From: Nocardioides sp. SLBN-35
Lineage (GTDB): Bacteria; Actinomycetota; Actinomycetes; Propionibacteriales; Nocardioidaceae
NCBI RefSeq assembly: GCF_006715725.1
Contig: NZ_VFNU01000001.1
Span: 5,022,001-5,086,000 of the forward strand
Direction of reading: 5' to 3'
Length of the DNA stretch: 64,000 nt
The number at the start of each line of letters is the position of its first letter. The stretch's first letter is position 1. Made by a program: the position numbers and the translations under genes. Below, in pieces: positions 51,051 to 61,886 of this stretch. The notes under the pieces were generated by a model. The model made no database searches and was not told the DNA's origin. It was given only the letters and a program-made list of their open reading frames with translations.

Positions 51051-51859
51051 GCCTCGTTCTCCTCACTCGAGCCGGTCGCAGCGCTCTTGCCCGCCGTCTC
51101 AGGCTTCTCCGTGGGATCGACGCCGAGCTGGTCCTTGATCACCTCGATGTCCTTGAGGCCGGCCTTCTGCATGGTGCCGCGGGCCGCGAGGACCCGGGAG
51201 ACAGACGCGGGCGCCGGGCTGCCGTCGGGCAGCAGGGCCGGGGTGTCGACCGCGTTGTGGCGGGCGTAGACGCCCGGTGGCGGCAGCGGGCCGAGGTGGG
51301 CGCCGCTCTCGGCGTACGCCCGGACCTTGTCGGCGGCGATGCTCGCCTGGGTGCGCTTCGGGGTGAGCCGCTCGCGGTGGGCCAGCACCATCGCGCCGAC
51401 GGCGGCGGTGATGAGCAGGGCGCTGGTGGCCTCGAAGATGAACACGTAGCGGGAGAACAGCAGGTCGGCCAGCGCCTGGACGTTGCCACCGGCGTTGGCC
51501 TCGTCGAGGCCGACCGCGGTGCCGAAGGTGAGCTGGGTCAGCGCGACCACCATCACCACGACGAAGGCCAGGCCGACCAGCCAGGCCAGCGGCCGCTGGC
51601 CCTTGATCGTCTCGACCGTGGAGTCGGAGGCGTCGACGCCGACCAGCATCAGCACGAAGAGGAACAGCATCAGGATCGCGCCGGTGTAGACGATGATCTG
51701 GACCGCGAACAGGAACGGCGCCTCGAGGACGGCGTACAGCACCGCGAGGCTGATCATCACGACCGCCAGCAGCAGCGCCGCGTGGACGGCCTTGCGCACG
51801 AACAGGATGCCGAGCGCGGCCAGCACCATGATCGGCGCGAGGATCCAGAAGGCGGTCAC
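51047..51859 (-). CDS. nuoJ: NADH-quinone oxidoreductase subunit J
   Basis: 270 aa from GTG 51859 (GTGA overlap with nuoI). Five helices. VQIIVYTGAILMLFLFVLML contains the conserved pi-bulge Tyr-Thr-Gly region. A soluble tail of ~90 residues (PPPGVYARHNAVDTPALLPD to SSEENEA) extends beyond the E. coli length, as is common in actinobacteria. Confidence 0.94.
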   Translation of the reverse strand: MTAFWILAPIMVLAALGILFVRKAVHAALLLAVVMISLAVLYAVLEAPFLFAVQIIVYTGAILMLFLFVLMLVGVDASDSTVETIKGQRPLAWLVGLAFVVVMVVALTQLTFGTAVGLDEANAGGNVQALADLLFSRYVFIFEATSALLITAAVGAMVLAHRERLTPKRTQASIAADKVRAYAESGAHLGPLPPPGVYARHNAVDTPALLPDGSPAPASVSRVLAARGTMQKAGLKDIEVIKDQLGVDPTEKPETAGKSAATGSSEENEA

Positions 51860-52425
51860 TGCTCGGCCCCCTTGAAGTCGCCGCGGTAGTAGTCGTCGTC
51901 GGAGCCGAGCAGCTGCGGGTGCGGCGGCTGCTCCATGCCCGGCAGCAGGGGCGCCAACAGGTCGGACTTCTCGTAGATCAGGCTGGCCCGGCTGTCGTCG
52001 GCGAGCTCGTACTCGTTGGTCATCGTCAGCGCCCGGGTCGGGCAGGCCTCGATGCACAGACCGCACAGGATGCAGCGCAGGTAGTTGATCTGGTAGACGC
52101 GGCCGTAGCGCTCACCGGCGCTGTAGCGCTGGGACCTCCCGTCCGCGTCGAGGGTGTCGTCGTTCTCGGCGCCCTCGACGTAGATCGCGTCGGCGGGGCA
52201 GGCCCAGGCGCACAGCTCGCACCCAACGCACTTCTCGAGGCCGTCGGGCCAGCGGTTGAGCTGGTGGCGGCCGTGGAAGCGCGGCGCGGTGGGCAGCTTC
52301 TCCTTGGGGTACTGCTCGGTGACGACCTTGCGGAACATGGTCCGGAAGGTGACCCCGAACCCGGCCACCGGGTCCCAGAGCTGCTCCTTGAGGGAGGGCC
52401 CCTTTTCGCGCGGCTGGTCAGCCAT
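51856..52425 (-). CDS. nuoI: NADH-quinone oxidoreductase subunit I (two 4Fe-4S)
   Basis: 189 aa. Two ferredoxin motifs, CVGCELCAWACP and CILCGLCIEACP, bind clusters N6a and N6b, passing electrons from NuoG to NuoB. HQLNRWPDGLEKC and AEND..LDADGR between them match actinobacterial NuoI. Starts 8 nt inside nuoH's end. Confidence 0.96.
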   Translation of the reverse strand: MADQPREKGPSLKEQLWDPVAGFGVTFRTMFRKVVTEQYPKEKLPTAPRFHGRHQLNRWPDGLEKCVGCELCAWACPADAIYVEGAENDDTLDADGRSQRYSAGERYGRVYQINYLRCILCGLCIEACPTRALTMTNEYELADDSRASLIYEKSDLLAPLLPGMEQPPHPQLLGSDDDYYRGDFKGAEQ

Positions 52426-53728
52426 TGCTCACCCCTGAATCGCGGACGGTCTCACTGACGGTGGCATCGGTGCGGAACACCAGCGGCGCGGCGGCACCGC
52501 GGACGGCGCCACCCGCCGGCATGGGCGGCACCGGGAAGCCCCCGGCGCGTGGCTCGACGGGCTCGGCGGTCGCCTCGTCGTCCTTCTCCGGGACGAAGAA
52601 GGTCAGCAGCAGCACGGCGAGCACCACGCCGCCGATGATCAGCCAGAACTGAGGGTTGCTGCCGAAGCCCTCGTCGAACACGCCCTCGTTGCGGGCCGCG
52701 CGCATGGTGGCGACGGCGACGATCCACACCAGCGAGACGGGGATCAGCCGCTTCCAGCCGAACGCCATGAACTGGTCGTAGCGCAGCCGCGGCAGCGAGC
52801 CGCGCAGCCAGATGAAGATGAAGATGAAGAACAGCACCTTGCCGAAGAACCACAGCACCGGCCAGTAGCCCTCGTTGGCGCCCGCCCACACGTGGTCGAT
52901 CCAGAACGGCGCGTGCCAGCCGCCCAGGAAGAGGGTGGTCGCCAGTGCGGAGACGGTGGCCATGTTGATGTACTCGGCGAGGAAGAACAGCGCGAACTTC
53001 AGGCTGGAGTACTCGGTGTGGAAGCCGCCGACCAGCTCGCCCTCGGCCTCGGGGAGGTCGAACGGCGCACGGTTGGTCTCACCGACCATGGCGATCGTGT
53101 AGATCACGAACGACGGCAGCAGGATCAGCCCGAACCACAGGTCGTCCTGGGCGGCGACGATCTCGCTGGTGGACATCGAGCCGGCGTACATGAACACCGC
53201 GACCAGGGCGAGGCCCATCGCGACCTCGTAGGAGATCATCTGCGCGCTCGAGCGCAGCCCGCCCAGCAGGGAGTACGTCGAACCGCTGGACCAGCCGCCG
53301 AGGACGATGCCGTAGATGCCGATCGACGCGATCGCCATCACGAAGAGCACGGCGACCGGCATGTCGGTGAGCTGCAGCGGGGTCTGGTGCCCGAAGAAGC
53401 TCACCTCGGGCCCGAACGGGATGACGCTGAACGTCACGAACGCCGGCACCACGACGATCACCGGCGCGAGCACGAAGACCACCTTGTCGGCGGCCTTGGG
53501 GATCAGGTCCTCCTTGAAGGCCAGCTTCACGCCGTCGGCCAGCGACTGCAGCAGGCCGAAGGGGCCGTGCACGTTGGGGCCGATCCGGTGCTGCATCCGG
53601 GCGACGACCCGGCGCTCCCACCAGATGTTGAACAGCGTGAGCAGGACCAGGATGACGAAGATCAGGAGGGTCTTCAGCCCGACGACCCACCAGGGATCCT
53701 TGCCGAACAGACCGAGCGACTCGCTCAC
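52418..53728 (-). CDS. nuoH: NADH-quinone oxidoreductase subunit H
   Basis: 436 aa. WWERRVVARMQHRIGPNVHG, LQSLADGVKLAFKEDLIPKA, GETNRAPFDLPEAEGELVGG and FHTEYSSLKFALFFLAEYIN are the quinone-chamber motifs with the acidic channel residues. An extra ~60 C-terminal residues (FFVPEKDDEATAEPVEPRAG onward) are disordered and specific to this lineage. GTG 53728. Confidence 0.96.
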   Translation of the reverse strand: MSESLGLFGKDPWWVVGLKTLLIFVILVLLTLFNIWWERRVVARMQHRIGPNVHGPFGLLQSLADGVKLAFKEDLIPKAADKVVFVLAPVIVVVPAFVTFSVIPFGPEVSFFGHQTPLQLTDMPVAVLFVMAIASIGIYGIVLGGWSSGSTYSLLGGLRSSAQMISYEVAMGLALVAVFMYAGSMSTSEIVAAQDDLWFGLILLPSFVIYTIAMVGETNRAPFDLPEAEGELVGGFHTEYSSLKFALFFLAEYINMATVSALATTLFLGGWHAPFWIDHVWAGANEGYWPVLWFFGKVLFFIFIFIWLRGSLPRLRYDQFMAFGWKRLIPVSLVWIVAVATMRAARNEGVFDEGFGSNPQFWLIIGGVVLAVLLLTFFVPEKDDEATAEPVEPRAGGFPVPPMPAGGAVRGAAAPLVFRTDATVSETVRDSGVSNG

Positions 53729-56169
53729 CCGTGCACCCCTTCCGCTCCCGTGATGGTGACCGTGGCGCCCGGGGACGCCAGGTCGGCGAGGACGCCGTTG
53801 CCGACCGAGTTGGCCGGCACCCAGACCACGCCCTCGACGAGGTCGTCGCAGATCTCGGCCGGCAGCGTCATCGAGCCGCGGTCACCGGTCACCGTGACCG
53901 TCGGGCCGTAGCGGTCGAAGTCGGCCGGCGTGACCAGGGCGACCGGCGTGCGCGCGGTGGCCTTGAGGAACTTGTCGCCGTCCTGCAGCGAGCCGTTGTC
54001 GAGCAGCTGCTTCCACGTGGCCAGCCGGACCGTCGAGTTGCCGCCTTCTCGCTGTTGAGTTGCCGCAGACTCGCCCGGGGCCGCCGGCAGGCCGACGCGC
54101 TCGCCGTCCCACGGCCCGAGCTGAGCCATCTCGGCTCGGACCTCGTCGACGGTGCGGAACCCGAGCGGACTCCCCTGACCGAGCCGGGCCATCTCGTCGG
54201 CGATGCCGGCGAGGGCGCGCAGGTCCGGCAGCGAGGCCGGGTTGTGCAGGGCGGCCTCCCAGGTGCGGACCCGGCCCTCCCAGTTGACGAAGGTGCCGGC
54301 CTTGTCGGTGGTCGGTGCGACCGGGAAGACGACGTCGGCGTGCTCGGTGACCTCGGTACGACGCAGGTCGAGCGCGACCAGGAAGCCGGCGGCGTCGATG
54401 GCGGCGCGGGTGGCGGCGGGGTCGCTGGTGTCGTCGGGGTCGACGCCGGCGATGACCAGGCCGCCGAGCTCGCCGGCGCTGAGGGCGGCGACGATCGCGT
54501 CGGCGCTGCGGCCCTCGGTCTCGGGCAGGTGCTCGACGCCCCAGGCGGCGGCGACGTCGATCCGGGCGCCGGTGTCGCCGACCGGACGGCCGCCGGGCAG
54601 CAGGGTCGGCAGGCAGCCGGCCTCGAGCGCCCCGCGGTCACCCGCGCGGCGCGGGACCCAGGCCAGCCGGGCACCCGTGGACGCGGCGACCTCGGCGGCG
54701 GCGGTGAGCGCGCCGGGCACGGTGGCCAGCCGCTCCCCCACCAGGAGGACCGACGTGGCGTCCAGCTCGCCGGCCAGCGCCCGCAGCGCGGCCGGCTCGT
54801 CGCCGGGCGCGGTCGAGACCACGCGGGCGGACAGCTTGTCGAGGCCGCGGGTCGTGAACGGCGCGAGGCTGATCACCTCGGTGCCGCCGGCACGGACCGA
54901 CTTGCGCAGCCGCAGGAAGATCGCGGCCGCCTCGTCCTCGGGCTCCAGGCCCACGAGGACGACCGACGCCGCGGACTCGAGGTCGTCGTAGGTGACACCG
55001 CCGTTGCCGGGTCCGGTCAGCACCACCGACGCGGCGAGGAAGGCCGCCTCCTCGGCGGAGTGGGGGCGGGCCCTGAAGTCGATGTCGTTGGTGCCGAGCG
55101 CGACTCGGGCGAGCTTGCTGTAGGCGTAGGCGTCCTCGGCCGTCAGCCGGCCGCCGGTCAGTACGCCGACGCCGCCGGCCGCCTTCGCGGCGGCGAGACC
55201 GCGGGCGGCGACGGTGAACGCCTCGGGCCACGAGGCCGGGCGCAGTGAGCCGTCCTCGTCGCGGACCTGCGGGTAGGTGATCCGGTCGTCACCCTGCGTG
55301 TAGGCGAACGCGAACCGGTCCTTGTCGCTGATCCACTCCTCGTTGACCGCGGGGTCGTTGCCGGCCTGGCGGCGCAGCACGGCGCCACGGCGGTGGTCGA
55401 CGCGGATCGCGGAGCCGCAGGCGTCGTGCTCGGCGATGCCCGGCGTCGAGACCAGGTCGAAGGGGCGGGACCGGAACCGGTACTGCTCGGAGGTGAGCGC
55501 GCCGACGGGACAGATCTGGATGACGTTGCCGGAGAAGTACGACAGGAACGGTGCGTCCTCGGCGATGCCGATCTGCTGCTGGGCGCCGCGCTCGACCAGC
55601 GCGATGAACGGGTCGCCGGCGATCTCGTCGGCGAACCGGGTGCAGCGCTGGCACACGATGCAGCGCTCGCGGTCGAGCAGCACCGTCGGCGAGAGGTTGA
55701 TCGGCTTGGGGAAGGTGCGCTTCACGCCGCGGTTGCGGTCGTCGGAGAAGCGGGACTCGCCGCGGCCGTTGGACATCGCCTGGTTCTGCAGCGGGCACTC
55801 GCCGCCCTTGTCGCAGACCGGGCAGTCGAGCGGGTGGTTGATGAGCAGCAGCTCCATCACGCCCTGCTGCGCCTTGTCGGCGACCGGGCTGGTGACCTGG
55901 GTGCTGACGACCATGCCCTCGGCGACCGGCAGCGTGCACGAGGCCTGCGGCTTGGGGAAGCCGCGGCCGTTGCCGGCGTCGGGGACGTCGACCAGGCACT
56001 GGCGGCAGGCGCCGACGGGCGCGAGCAGCGGGTGGTCGCAGAACCTCGGGATCTGTACGCCGACCTGCTCGGCGGCCCGGATCACCAGGGTGTCCTTGGG
56101 GACGCTGACCTGGACGCCGTCGATGGTGACGGTGACGAGATCGGTCTTCTCGACTTCGCCGGTCGTCAT
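53725..56169 (-). CDS. nuoG: NADH-quinone oxidoreductase subunit G
   Basis: 814 aa from ATG 56169 (ATGA overlap with nuoF). RFCDHPLLAPVGACRQCLVD binds the 2Fe-2S cluster, HPLDCPVCDKGGECPLQN the His-ligated 4Fe-4S cluster and RCIVCQRCTRF with ICPVGAL a third. In the following domain the extra N7 ligands are missing: GIAEHDACGSAIRV keeps a single Cys. The molybdopterin-like C-terminal part is divergent, and near residue 690 there is a Gln/Arg/Gly/Asn insert (ESAATQQREGGNSTV). Confidence 0.95.
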   Translation of the reverse strand: MTTGEVEKTDLVTVTIDGVQVSVPKDTLVIRAAEQVGVQIPRFCDHPLLAPVGACRQCLVDVPDAGNGRGFPKPQASCTLPVAEGMVVSTQVTSPVADKAQQGVMELLLINHPLDCPVCDKGGECPLQNQAMSNGRGESRFSDDRNRGVKRTFPKPINLSPTVLLDRERCIVCQRCTRFADEIAGDPFIALVERGAQQQIGIAEDAPFLSYFSGNVIQICPVGALTSEQYRFRSRPFDLVSTPGIAEHDACGSAIRVDHRRGAVLRRQAGNDPAVNEEWISDKDRFAFAYTQGDDRITYPQVRDEDGSLRPASWPEAFTVAARGLAAAKAAGGVGVLTGGRLTAEDAYAYSKLARVALGTNDIDFRARPHSAEEAAFLAASVVLTGPGNGGVTYDDLESAASVVLVGLEPEDEAAAIFLRLRKSVRAGGTEVISLAPFTTRGLDKLSARVVSTAPGDEPAALRALAGELDATSVLLVGERLATVPGALTAAAEVAASTGARLAWVPRRAGDRGALEAGCLPTLLPGGRPVGDTGARIDVAAAWGVEHLPETEGRSADAIVAALSAGELGGLVIAGVDPDDTSDPAATRAAIDAAGFLVALDLRRTEVTEHADVVFPVAPTTDKAGTFVNWEGRVRTWEAALHNPASLPDLRALAGIADEMARLGQGSPLGFRTVDEVRAEMAQLGPWDGERVGLPAAPGESAATQQREGGNSTVRLATWKQLLDNGSLQDGDKFLKATARTPVALVTPADFDRYGPTVTVTGDRGSMTLPAEICDDLVEGVVWVPANSVGNGVLADLASPGATVTITGAEGVHG

Positions 56170-57476
56170 GCCGAGACCTCCGTTCCGGACCACGCGGTGG
56201 ACCGCGCCGGGTCGAACGGGCAGCCGCCCTGCTCGAGGTGGGCGAGGTACTCGTCACGGAAGTGCTGGATCGAGCTGGACACCGGACTGGTCGCGCCGTC
56301 GCCGAGCGCGCAGAAGGAGCGTCCGAGGATGTTGTCGCACTGGTCGAGCAGCTGGTCGAGGTCGGCCTCGCTGCCCTGGCCGTTCTCGAGGCGGGTCAGC
56401 GCCTGCACCAACCACCACGTGCCCTCGCGGCACGGGGTGCACTTGCCGCACGACTCGTGCTTGTAGAACTCCGTCCAGCGCAGCACCGCACGGACCACGC
56501 AGACCGTCTCGTCGAAGATCTGCAGCGCGCGGGTGCCGAGCATCGAGCCGACGGCTCCGACGCCCTCGAAGTCGAGGGGGACGTCGAGGTGCTCGGCCGT
56601 GAGCAGCGGGGTGCTCGATCCGCCAGGGGTCCAGAACTTCAGCTGGTGGCCCTCGCGGATGCCGCCGGCGAGGTCGAGCAGCTCGCGCAGGGTGATGCCG
56701 AGCGGCGCTTCATACTGGCCCGGAGTCCGCACGTGCCCGGACAGCGAGAAGATGCCGTGGCCCTTGGACTTCTCGGTGCCCATCGAGCCGAACCAGGCCG
56801 CGCCGTTCTTGACGATCGCCGGCACGGACGCGATGGACTCGACGTTGTTGATGACCGTCGGGCTGGCGTACAGGCCGGCGACCGCGGGGAAGGGCGGGCG
56901 CAGTCGCGGCTGGCCGCGGCGGCCCTCGAGGCCCTCGAGGAGGGCGGTCTCCTCGCCGCAGATGTAGGCCCCGGCACCGGCGTGGACGACGACGTCGAGG
57001 TCGTAGCCGGAGCCGTGGATGTCCTTGCCGAGGTGGCCGGCGGCGTACGCCTCGGCGACGGCGGCCTGGACCCGGCGAATGACGTGGACGACCTCGCCGC
57101 GGATGTAGATGAACGCCTTGTTGGCGCGGATGGCGTAGGAGCTGATGATGACGCCCTCGACGAGGACGTGGGGGTTGCCCATCATCAGCGGGATGTCCTT
57201 GCAGGTGCCCGGCTCGGACTCGTCGGCGTTGACGACGAGGTACTTCGGCTTCGGGTTGTCCTGCGGGATGAACGACCACTTCATGCCGGTGGGGAAGCCG
57301 GCGCCGCCCCGGCCGCGCAGGCCGCTGTCCTTGACGGCGGCGATGACGTCGTCGGGGCTCATCGCGAAGGCGACGTCGAGGGCGGAGTACCCGCCCTTGC
57401 CTGCGTACGTCGCGAGCTTCCAGGACTGCTCGGCGTCCCAGATGTCGGTGAGAACCGGGGTCAGAATGTCAGCCAC
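56166..57476 (-). CDS. nuoF: NADH-quinone oxidoreductase subunit F (NADH/FMN)
   Basis: 436 aa from GTG 57476 with GGAGAGG ~8 nt upstream. GLRGRGGAGFPTGMKWSFIP and NADESEPGTCKD bind FMN/NADH, GAGAYICGEETALLEGLEGR is the glycine-rich FMN loop, and ESCGKCTPCREG plus a distal Cys (SFCALGDG) hold cluster N3. NADH-oxidising entry site. Confidence 0.97.
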   Translation of the reverse strand: MADILTPVLTDIWDAEQSWKLATYAGKGGYSALDVAFAMSPDDVIAAVKDSGLRGRGGAGFPTGMKWSFIPQDNPKPKYLVVNADESEPGTCKDIPLMMGNPHVLVEGVIISSYAIRANKAFIYIRGEVVHVIRRVQAAVAEAYAAGHLGKDIHGSGYDLDVVVHAGAGAYICGEETALLEGLEGRRGQPRLRPPFPAVAGLYASPTVINNVESIASVPAIVKNGAAWFGSMGTEKSKGHGIFSLSGHVRTPGQYEAPLGITLRELLDLAGGIREGHQLKFWTPGGSSTPLLTAEHLDVPLDFEGVGAVGSMLGTRALQIFDETVCVVRAVLRWTEFYKHESCGKCTPCREGTWWLVQALTRLENGQGSEADLDQLLDQCDNILGRSFCALGDGATSPVSSSIQHFRDEYLAHLEQGGCPFDPARSTAWSGTEVSA

Positions 57477-57490
57477 GGAGTGTCCTCTCC

Positions 57491-57533
57491 CGGTTGTTGA
57501 GGAGCGAGCGCCAGCGAGCGTCTCGAAACACGC
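57491..57533. repeat. type A repeat variant filling the nuoF-nuoE gap
   Basis: GGTTGTTGAGGAGCGAGCGC through CAGCGAGCGTCTCGAAACAC, ending exactly before the nuoE stop. It is a variant of the copies at 4.4-4.7 and 20.7-20.9 kb. All other junctions in the nuo operon overlap or are within 7 nt. Confidence 0.75.
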
Positions 57534-58255
57534 TCATGCGTCGCTCTCCGACTTCTGTGCGGCCTCGACGGCGGGCGTGGCCGCCGGATCGGGGGCGTGC
57601 CAGCCGCGCTGGCGGGCGATCTCGAGGCCGGCGAGCGACGCGGAGCCCGCGGAGGGGCCCTCGTCGACGCGGCCGTCGGGGAACCCGGCGAGGACCCGCT
57701 CGGCCTCGCGCCAGGTGCAGAGCTTGGGTCCTCGGGTCGAGCTGACCTCGTGGCCGGCGCGCAGTGCCTCGACCATCTGGACCGCCGACTCGGGGGTCTG
57801 GTTGTCCATGAACTCCCAGTTGACCATCACCACCGGCGCGTAGTCGCAGGCCGCGTTGCACTCGATGTGCTCGAGGCTGACCGTGCGCGAGTCGCCCTGG
57901 CGCTGGACTGCGACCTCGTCGTTGCCGATCTCGAGGTGGTCCTCGAGCCGCTGGAGGATCGCGTCGCCGCCCATCACCGCGCACAGCGTGTTGGTGCACA
58001 CACCGACGTGGTAGTCGCCGACGCCGTGGCGCTTGTACATCGTGTAGAAGGTGGCGACGCCGTTGACGTCGGCAGCGCTGATCTCCAGGATCGCGGCGCA
58101 GGCCTCGATGCCCTCGGGGGTGATCCGGCCCTGTACCGACTGCACGAGGTGCAGCATCGGCAGCAGGCCCGAGCGCGGCTCGGGGTAGCGCTCGGCGATC
58201 TCGCGCAGCTCGGCGATCGTCTTGTCGTCCAGCTGGTTGGCGCTGGGCTGGGTGC

Positions 58256-58259
<4 letters not shown>
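57534..58259 (-). CDS. nuoE: NADH-quinone oxidoreductase subunit E (2Fe-2S)
   Basis: 241 aa from ATG 58259 (overlaps the nuoD stop). A thioredoxin-like 2Fe-2S protein: GVCTNTLCAVMGG (first two Cys) and HIECNAACDYAPVVMVNWEF (second pair). Longer than the ~165-180 aa norm because of a C-terminal extension (GPKLCTWREAERVLAGFPDG onward) seen in actinobacterial NuoE. Confidence 0.95.
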
Positions 58260-59592
<1,333 letters not shown>

Positions 59593-59593
<1 letters not shown>

Positions 59594-60324
59594 CAGTTGT
59601 AGCTCCTCCGCTGGTCCGGCGGTGGCACGCTGGCGCCCTTGTACTCGACGGGGATGCCGCCGAGCGGGTAGTCCTTGCGCTGCGGGTGGCCCGGCCAGTC
59701 GTCGGGCATCAGGATCCGGGTCAGCGCCGGGTGGCCGTCGAACTGCAGGCCGAACATGTCCCACGTCTCGCGCTCGTGCCAGTCGGCCGCGGGGTAGACC
59801 GGGACGAGGGACGGCAGGTGCGGATCGGCGTCGGGTACGGCGACCTCGACGCGGACCCGGCGGTTCCAGGTGAACGACATCAGGTGGTAGACCGCGTGCA
59901 GTTCGCGGCCGGTGTCACCCGGGTAGTGCACGCCGCTGACCCCCGAGAGCAGCTCGAAGCGCAGACTCGGGTCGTCGCGGAGCTTCTTCGCCACCTCGCT
60001 CAGGTGGTCGCGGTGGACGTGGAAGGTGATCTCGCCGCGGTGGATCACGACCTGCTCGATCAGCGGGTCGAGCACGTCGGCGACCTTGTCGAACCAGCCG
60101 CCGTAGGGGCGCTGCGCCGCACCGGGCAGGACCACGGGAGCCACCAGGCCGCCGTACCCGCTGGTGTCGCCGGAGCCCTTGACGCCGAACATGCCGTGGC
60201 GCTCGCCGACCGCACGGACCTCGAGGCCCGGCTCGCCGAGCGCCTCGGGGGCGTTCTCCGGGGACTGCTCGACCGCGGGCTGCTCGACCGCCTTCTCGGG
60301 ACCGGCGGGCTTGTCGTCGCTCAC
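59593..60324 (-). CDS. nuoC: NADH-quinone oxidoreductase subunit C
   Basis: 243 aa from GTG 60324. The N-terminal ~60 residues are acidic and Pro/Glu-rich (EKAVEQPAVEQSPENAPEAL), an extension of this lineage. The core has ELLSGVSGVHYPGD, YHLMSFTWNRRVRVEVAVPD and WHERETWDMFGLQFDGHPAL, then LMPDDWPGHPQRKDYPLGG. A peripheral-arm 30-kDa subunit. Confidence 0.95.
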
Positions 60325-60875
60325 CGGAGCATCCCCCTCATGTCGCTGGTGGGAAGGGCGACCAGGCCCTCGGCCTCGAGCTCACGGATCTGCGCCTGGC
60401 GGTTGGCGCCGAGCGGGGTGTGCTGGACCTTGTCGTGGAGCTTGAGGATCGCGTCGATGAGCATCTCGGGGCGAGGCGGGCAACCCGGGAGGTACATGTC
60501 GACGGGGACGACGTGGTCGACGCCCTGGACGATCGCGTAGTTGTTGAACATGCCGCCGCTGCTGGCGCACACGCCCATCGCGAGCACCCACTTGGGCTCG
60601 GCCATCTGGTCGTAGATCTGGCGCAGGACCGGGGCCATCTTCTGGCTGACCCGGCCGGCCACGATCATCAGGTCGGCCTGGCGCGGGCTGGCGCGGAAGA
60701 CCTCCATGCCGAACCGGGCGAGGTCGTACTTCGGGCCGCCGCTGGTCATCATCTCGATCGCGCAGCACGCGAGCCCGAAGGTCGCCGGCCAGAAGCTGGC
60801 CTTGCGCATGTAGCCGGCCAGGCCCTCGACCGTGCTCAGCAGGACTCCGCTCGGGAGCTTCTCCTCGACACCCAT
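60321..60875 (-). CDS. nuoB: NADH-quinone oxidoreductase subunit B (cluster N2)
   Basis: 184 aa from ATG 60875. FGLACCAIEMM supplies the tandem Cys pair, CASSGGMFNNYAIVQGVDHV and LPGCPPRPEMLIDAILKLHD the other two ligands of the terminal 4Fe-4S cluster N2, which reduces menaquinone. Two nt separate it from nuoA. Confidence 0.96.
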   Translation of the reverse strand: MGVEEKLPSGVLLSTVEGLAGYMRKASFWPATFGLACCAIEMMTSGGPKYDLARFGMEVFRASPRQADLMIVAGRVSQKMAPVLRQIYDQMAEPKWVLAMGVCASSGGMFNNYAIVQGVDHVVPVDMYLPGCPPRPEMLIDAILKLHDKVQHTPLGANRQAQIRELEAEGLVALPTSDMRGMLR

Positions 60876-60877
60876 GG

Positions 60878-61234
60878 TCAGTCCCAATCCAATCCGCCGC
60901 GGCGCCAGACGTAGGCGTAGGCCACGAAGACCGTGGCGATGAACAGCACCATCTCGATCAGTCCGTACCAGGCCATGGCGTCGAAGCGAACGGCCCACGG
61001 GTAGAGGAAGACGATCTCGATGTCGAAGACGATGAAGAGCATCGCGGTGATGTAGTACTTCACCGGGAAGCGCCCCGTCAGCGCCTGGGGGGTCGGCTCA
61101 ATGCCGCACTCGTAGGAGTCGTACTTCGCGCGGTTGTAGCGCTTCGGCCCGACCAACGTGCTCATGACGACCGACCCGACCGCGAACAACGCGGCCAAAG
61201 CCGCCAGCACCAGCACCGGCGTGTAGAGCTCCAT
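60878..61234 (-). CDS. nuoA: NADH-quinone oxidoreductase subunit A
   Basis: 118 aa from ATG 61234 with AGGGAGG 6-7 nt upstream. Three helices. YDSYECGIEPTPQALTGRFP carries the conserved Cys-Gly-x-Glu loop near the quinone tunnel. FDIEIVFLYPWAV is the conserved helix 2. First gene of the 15-gene operon. Confidence 0.96.
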   Translation of the reverse strand: MELYTPVLVLAALAALFAVGSVVMSTLVGPKRYNRAKYDSYECGIEPTPQALTGRFPVKYYITAMLFIVFDIEIVFLYPWAVRFDAMAWYGLIEMVLFIATVFVAYAYVWRRGGLDWD

Positions 61235-61405
61235 GAGCCTCCCTCTCGTGATCTTGTGAACAGAATCACTAGTGGCGTGCCACACATCCTGCCACTGCCC
61301 GGAGGCCTCGTCACAGGGGGGTGGTCATCGGGGGCGTCCGATGCGCCCGGCGACGCCGAAACCGGCCCTGACCTGCGGATTTAACGCACGAGAGGGTTGC
61401 GTAAT
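61235..61405 (-). promoter_or_regulatory. nuo operon promoter region
   Basis: 171 bp without a gene. On the minus strand TTAAAT (61383-61378) is a candidate -10. An imperfect inverted repeat TTAACGCA/TTGCGTAA (61380-61404) overlaps it. GTGGCGTGCCAC (61272-61283) is a second short inverted repeat nearer the start, in the leader. Either could be an operator. Confidence 0.4.
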
Positions 61406-61879
61406 TCAGGGTCTCGGGATGCGCTGGACCCACGTGTCCGGGAACAGCTGGCGCGGGATGGTGAGCCACTGCCGGCTGGCCTCGTCGCGTGCCAGGACGA
61501 CGACGGATCCCGGTACGACGCGGGCCAGTCGCGCCCAGGGCAGCTCGCTGGCGCCGGCCGCCGTCTCGAGGCGCAGCGCCTCGTCCGTGGCCTCCGCCGC
61601 CGCCGTGGCGCCGACCGGGTAGGCGGCCAGCAGCATCCGGCGCACGGAGCGGCGCGCGCTCACCCAGAGCCAGGCTCCCATCGCGACCCCGAACACCGGA
61701 CCCAGGAGGAGTCCGGGCGTGCCCCAGCGAGCCGAGCCGAACACCGCCATCGCACAGGCGGCGAGCACCACGAGGTAGAGCGCGAGCCGGCGCCACAGCT
61801 GCCAGGTCGACGTACGGACCAGCGCAGCCTGCTCGGCCTCCGTGACCGTCCACTCGACGCGGTCCACGGACGACTCCAC
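61406..61879 (-). CDS. YcxB-like membrane protein
   Basis: 157 aa from GTG 61879. Two membrane helices (LALYLVVLAACAMAVFGSA and LLLGPVFGVAMGAWLWVSA) and a C-terminal soluble part ending SVVVLARDEASRQWLTIPRQ LFPD, the PH-like YcxB C-terminal pattern. Begins 7 nt after menG. Function unknown. Confidence 0.65.
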   Translation of the reverse strand: MESSVDRVEWTVTEAEQAALVRTSTWQLWRRLALYLVVLAACAMAVFGSARWGTPGLLLGPVFGVAMGAWLWVSARRSVRRMLLAAYPVGATAAAEATDEALRLETAAGASELPWARLARVVPGSVVVLARDEASRQWLTIPRQLFPDTWVQRIPRP

Positions 61880-61886
61880 GGGCCGG

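Noticed and set aside
54040..54080. Short direct repeat GAGTTGCCGC in nuoG
   Set aside because: Nine to ten bases repeated once within a coding insert. No wider similarity to the type A or B elements could be shown.
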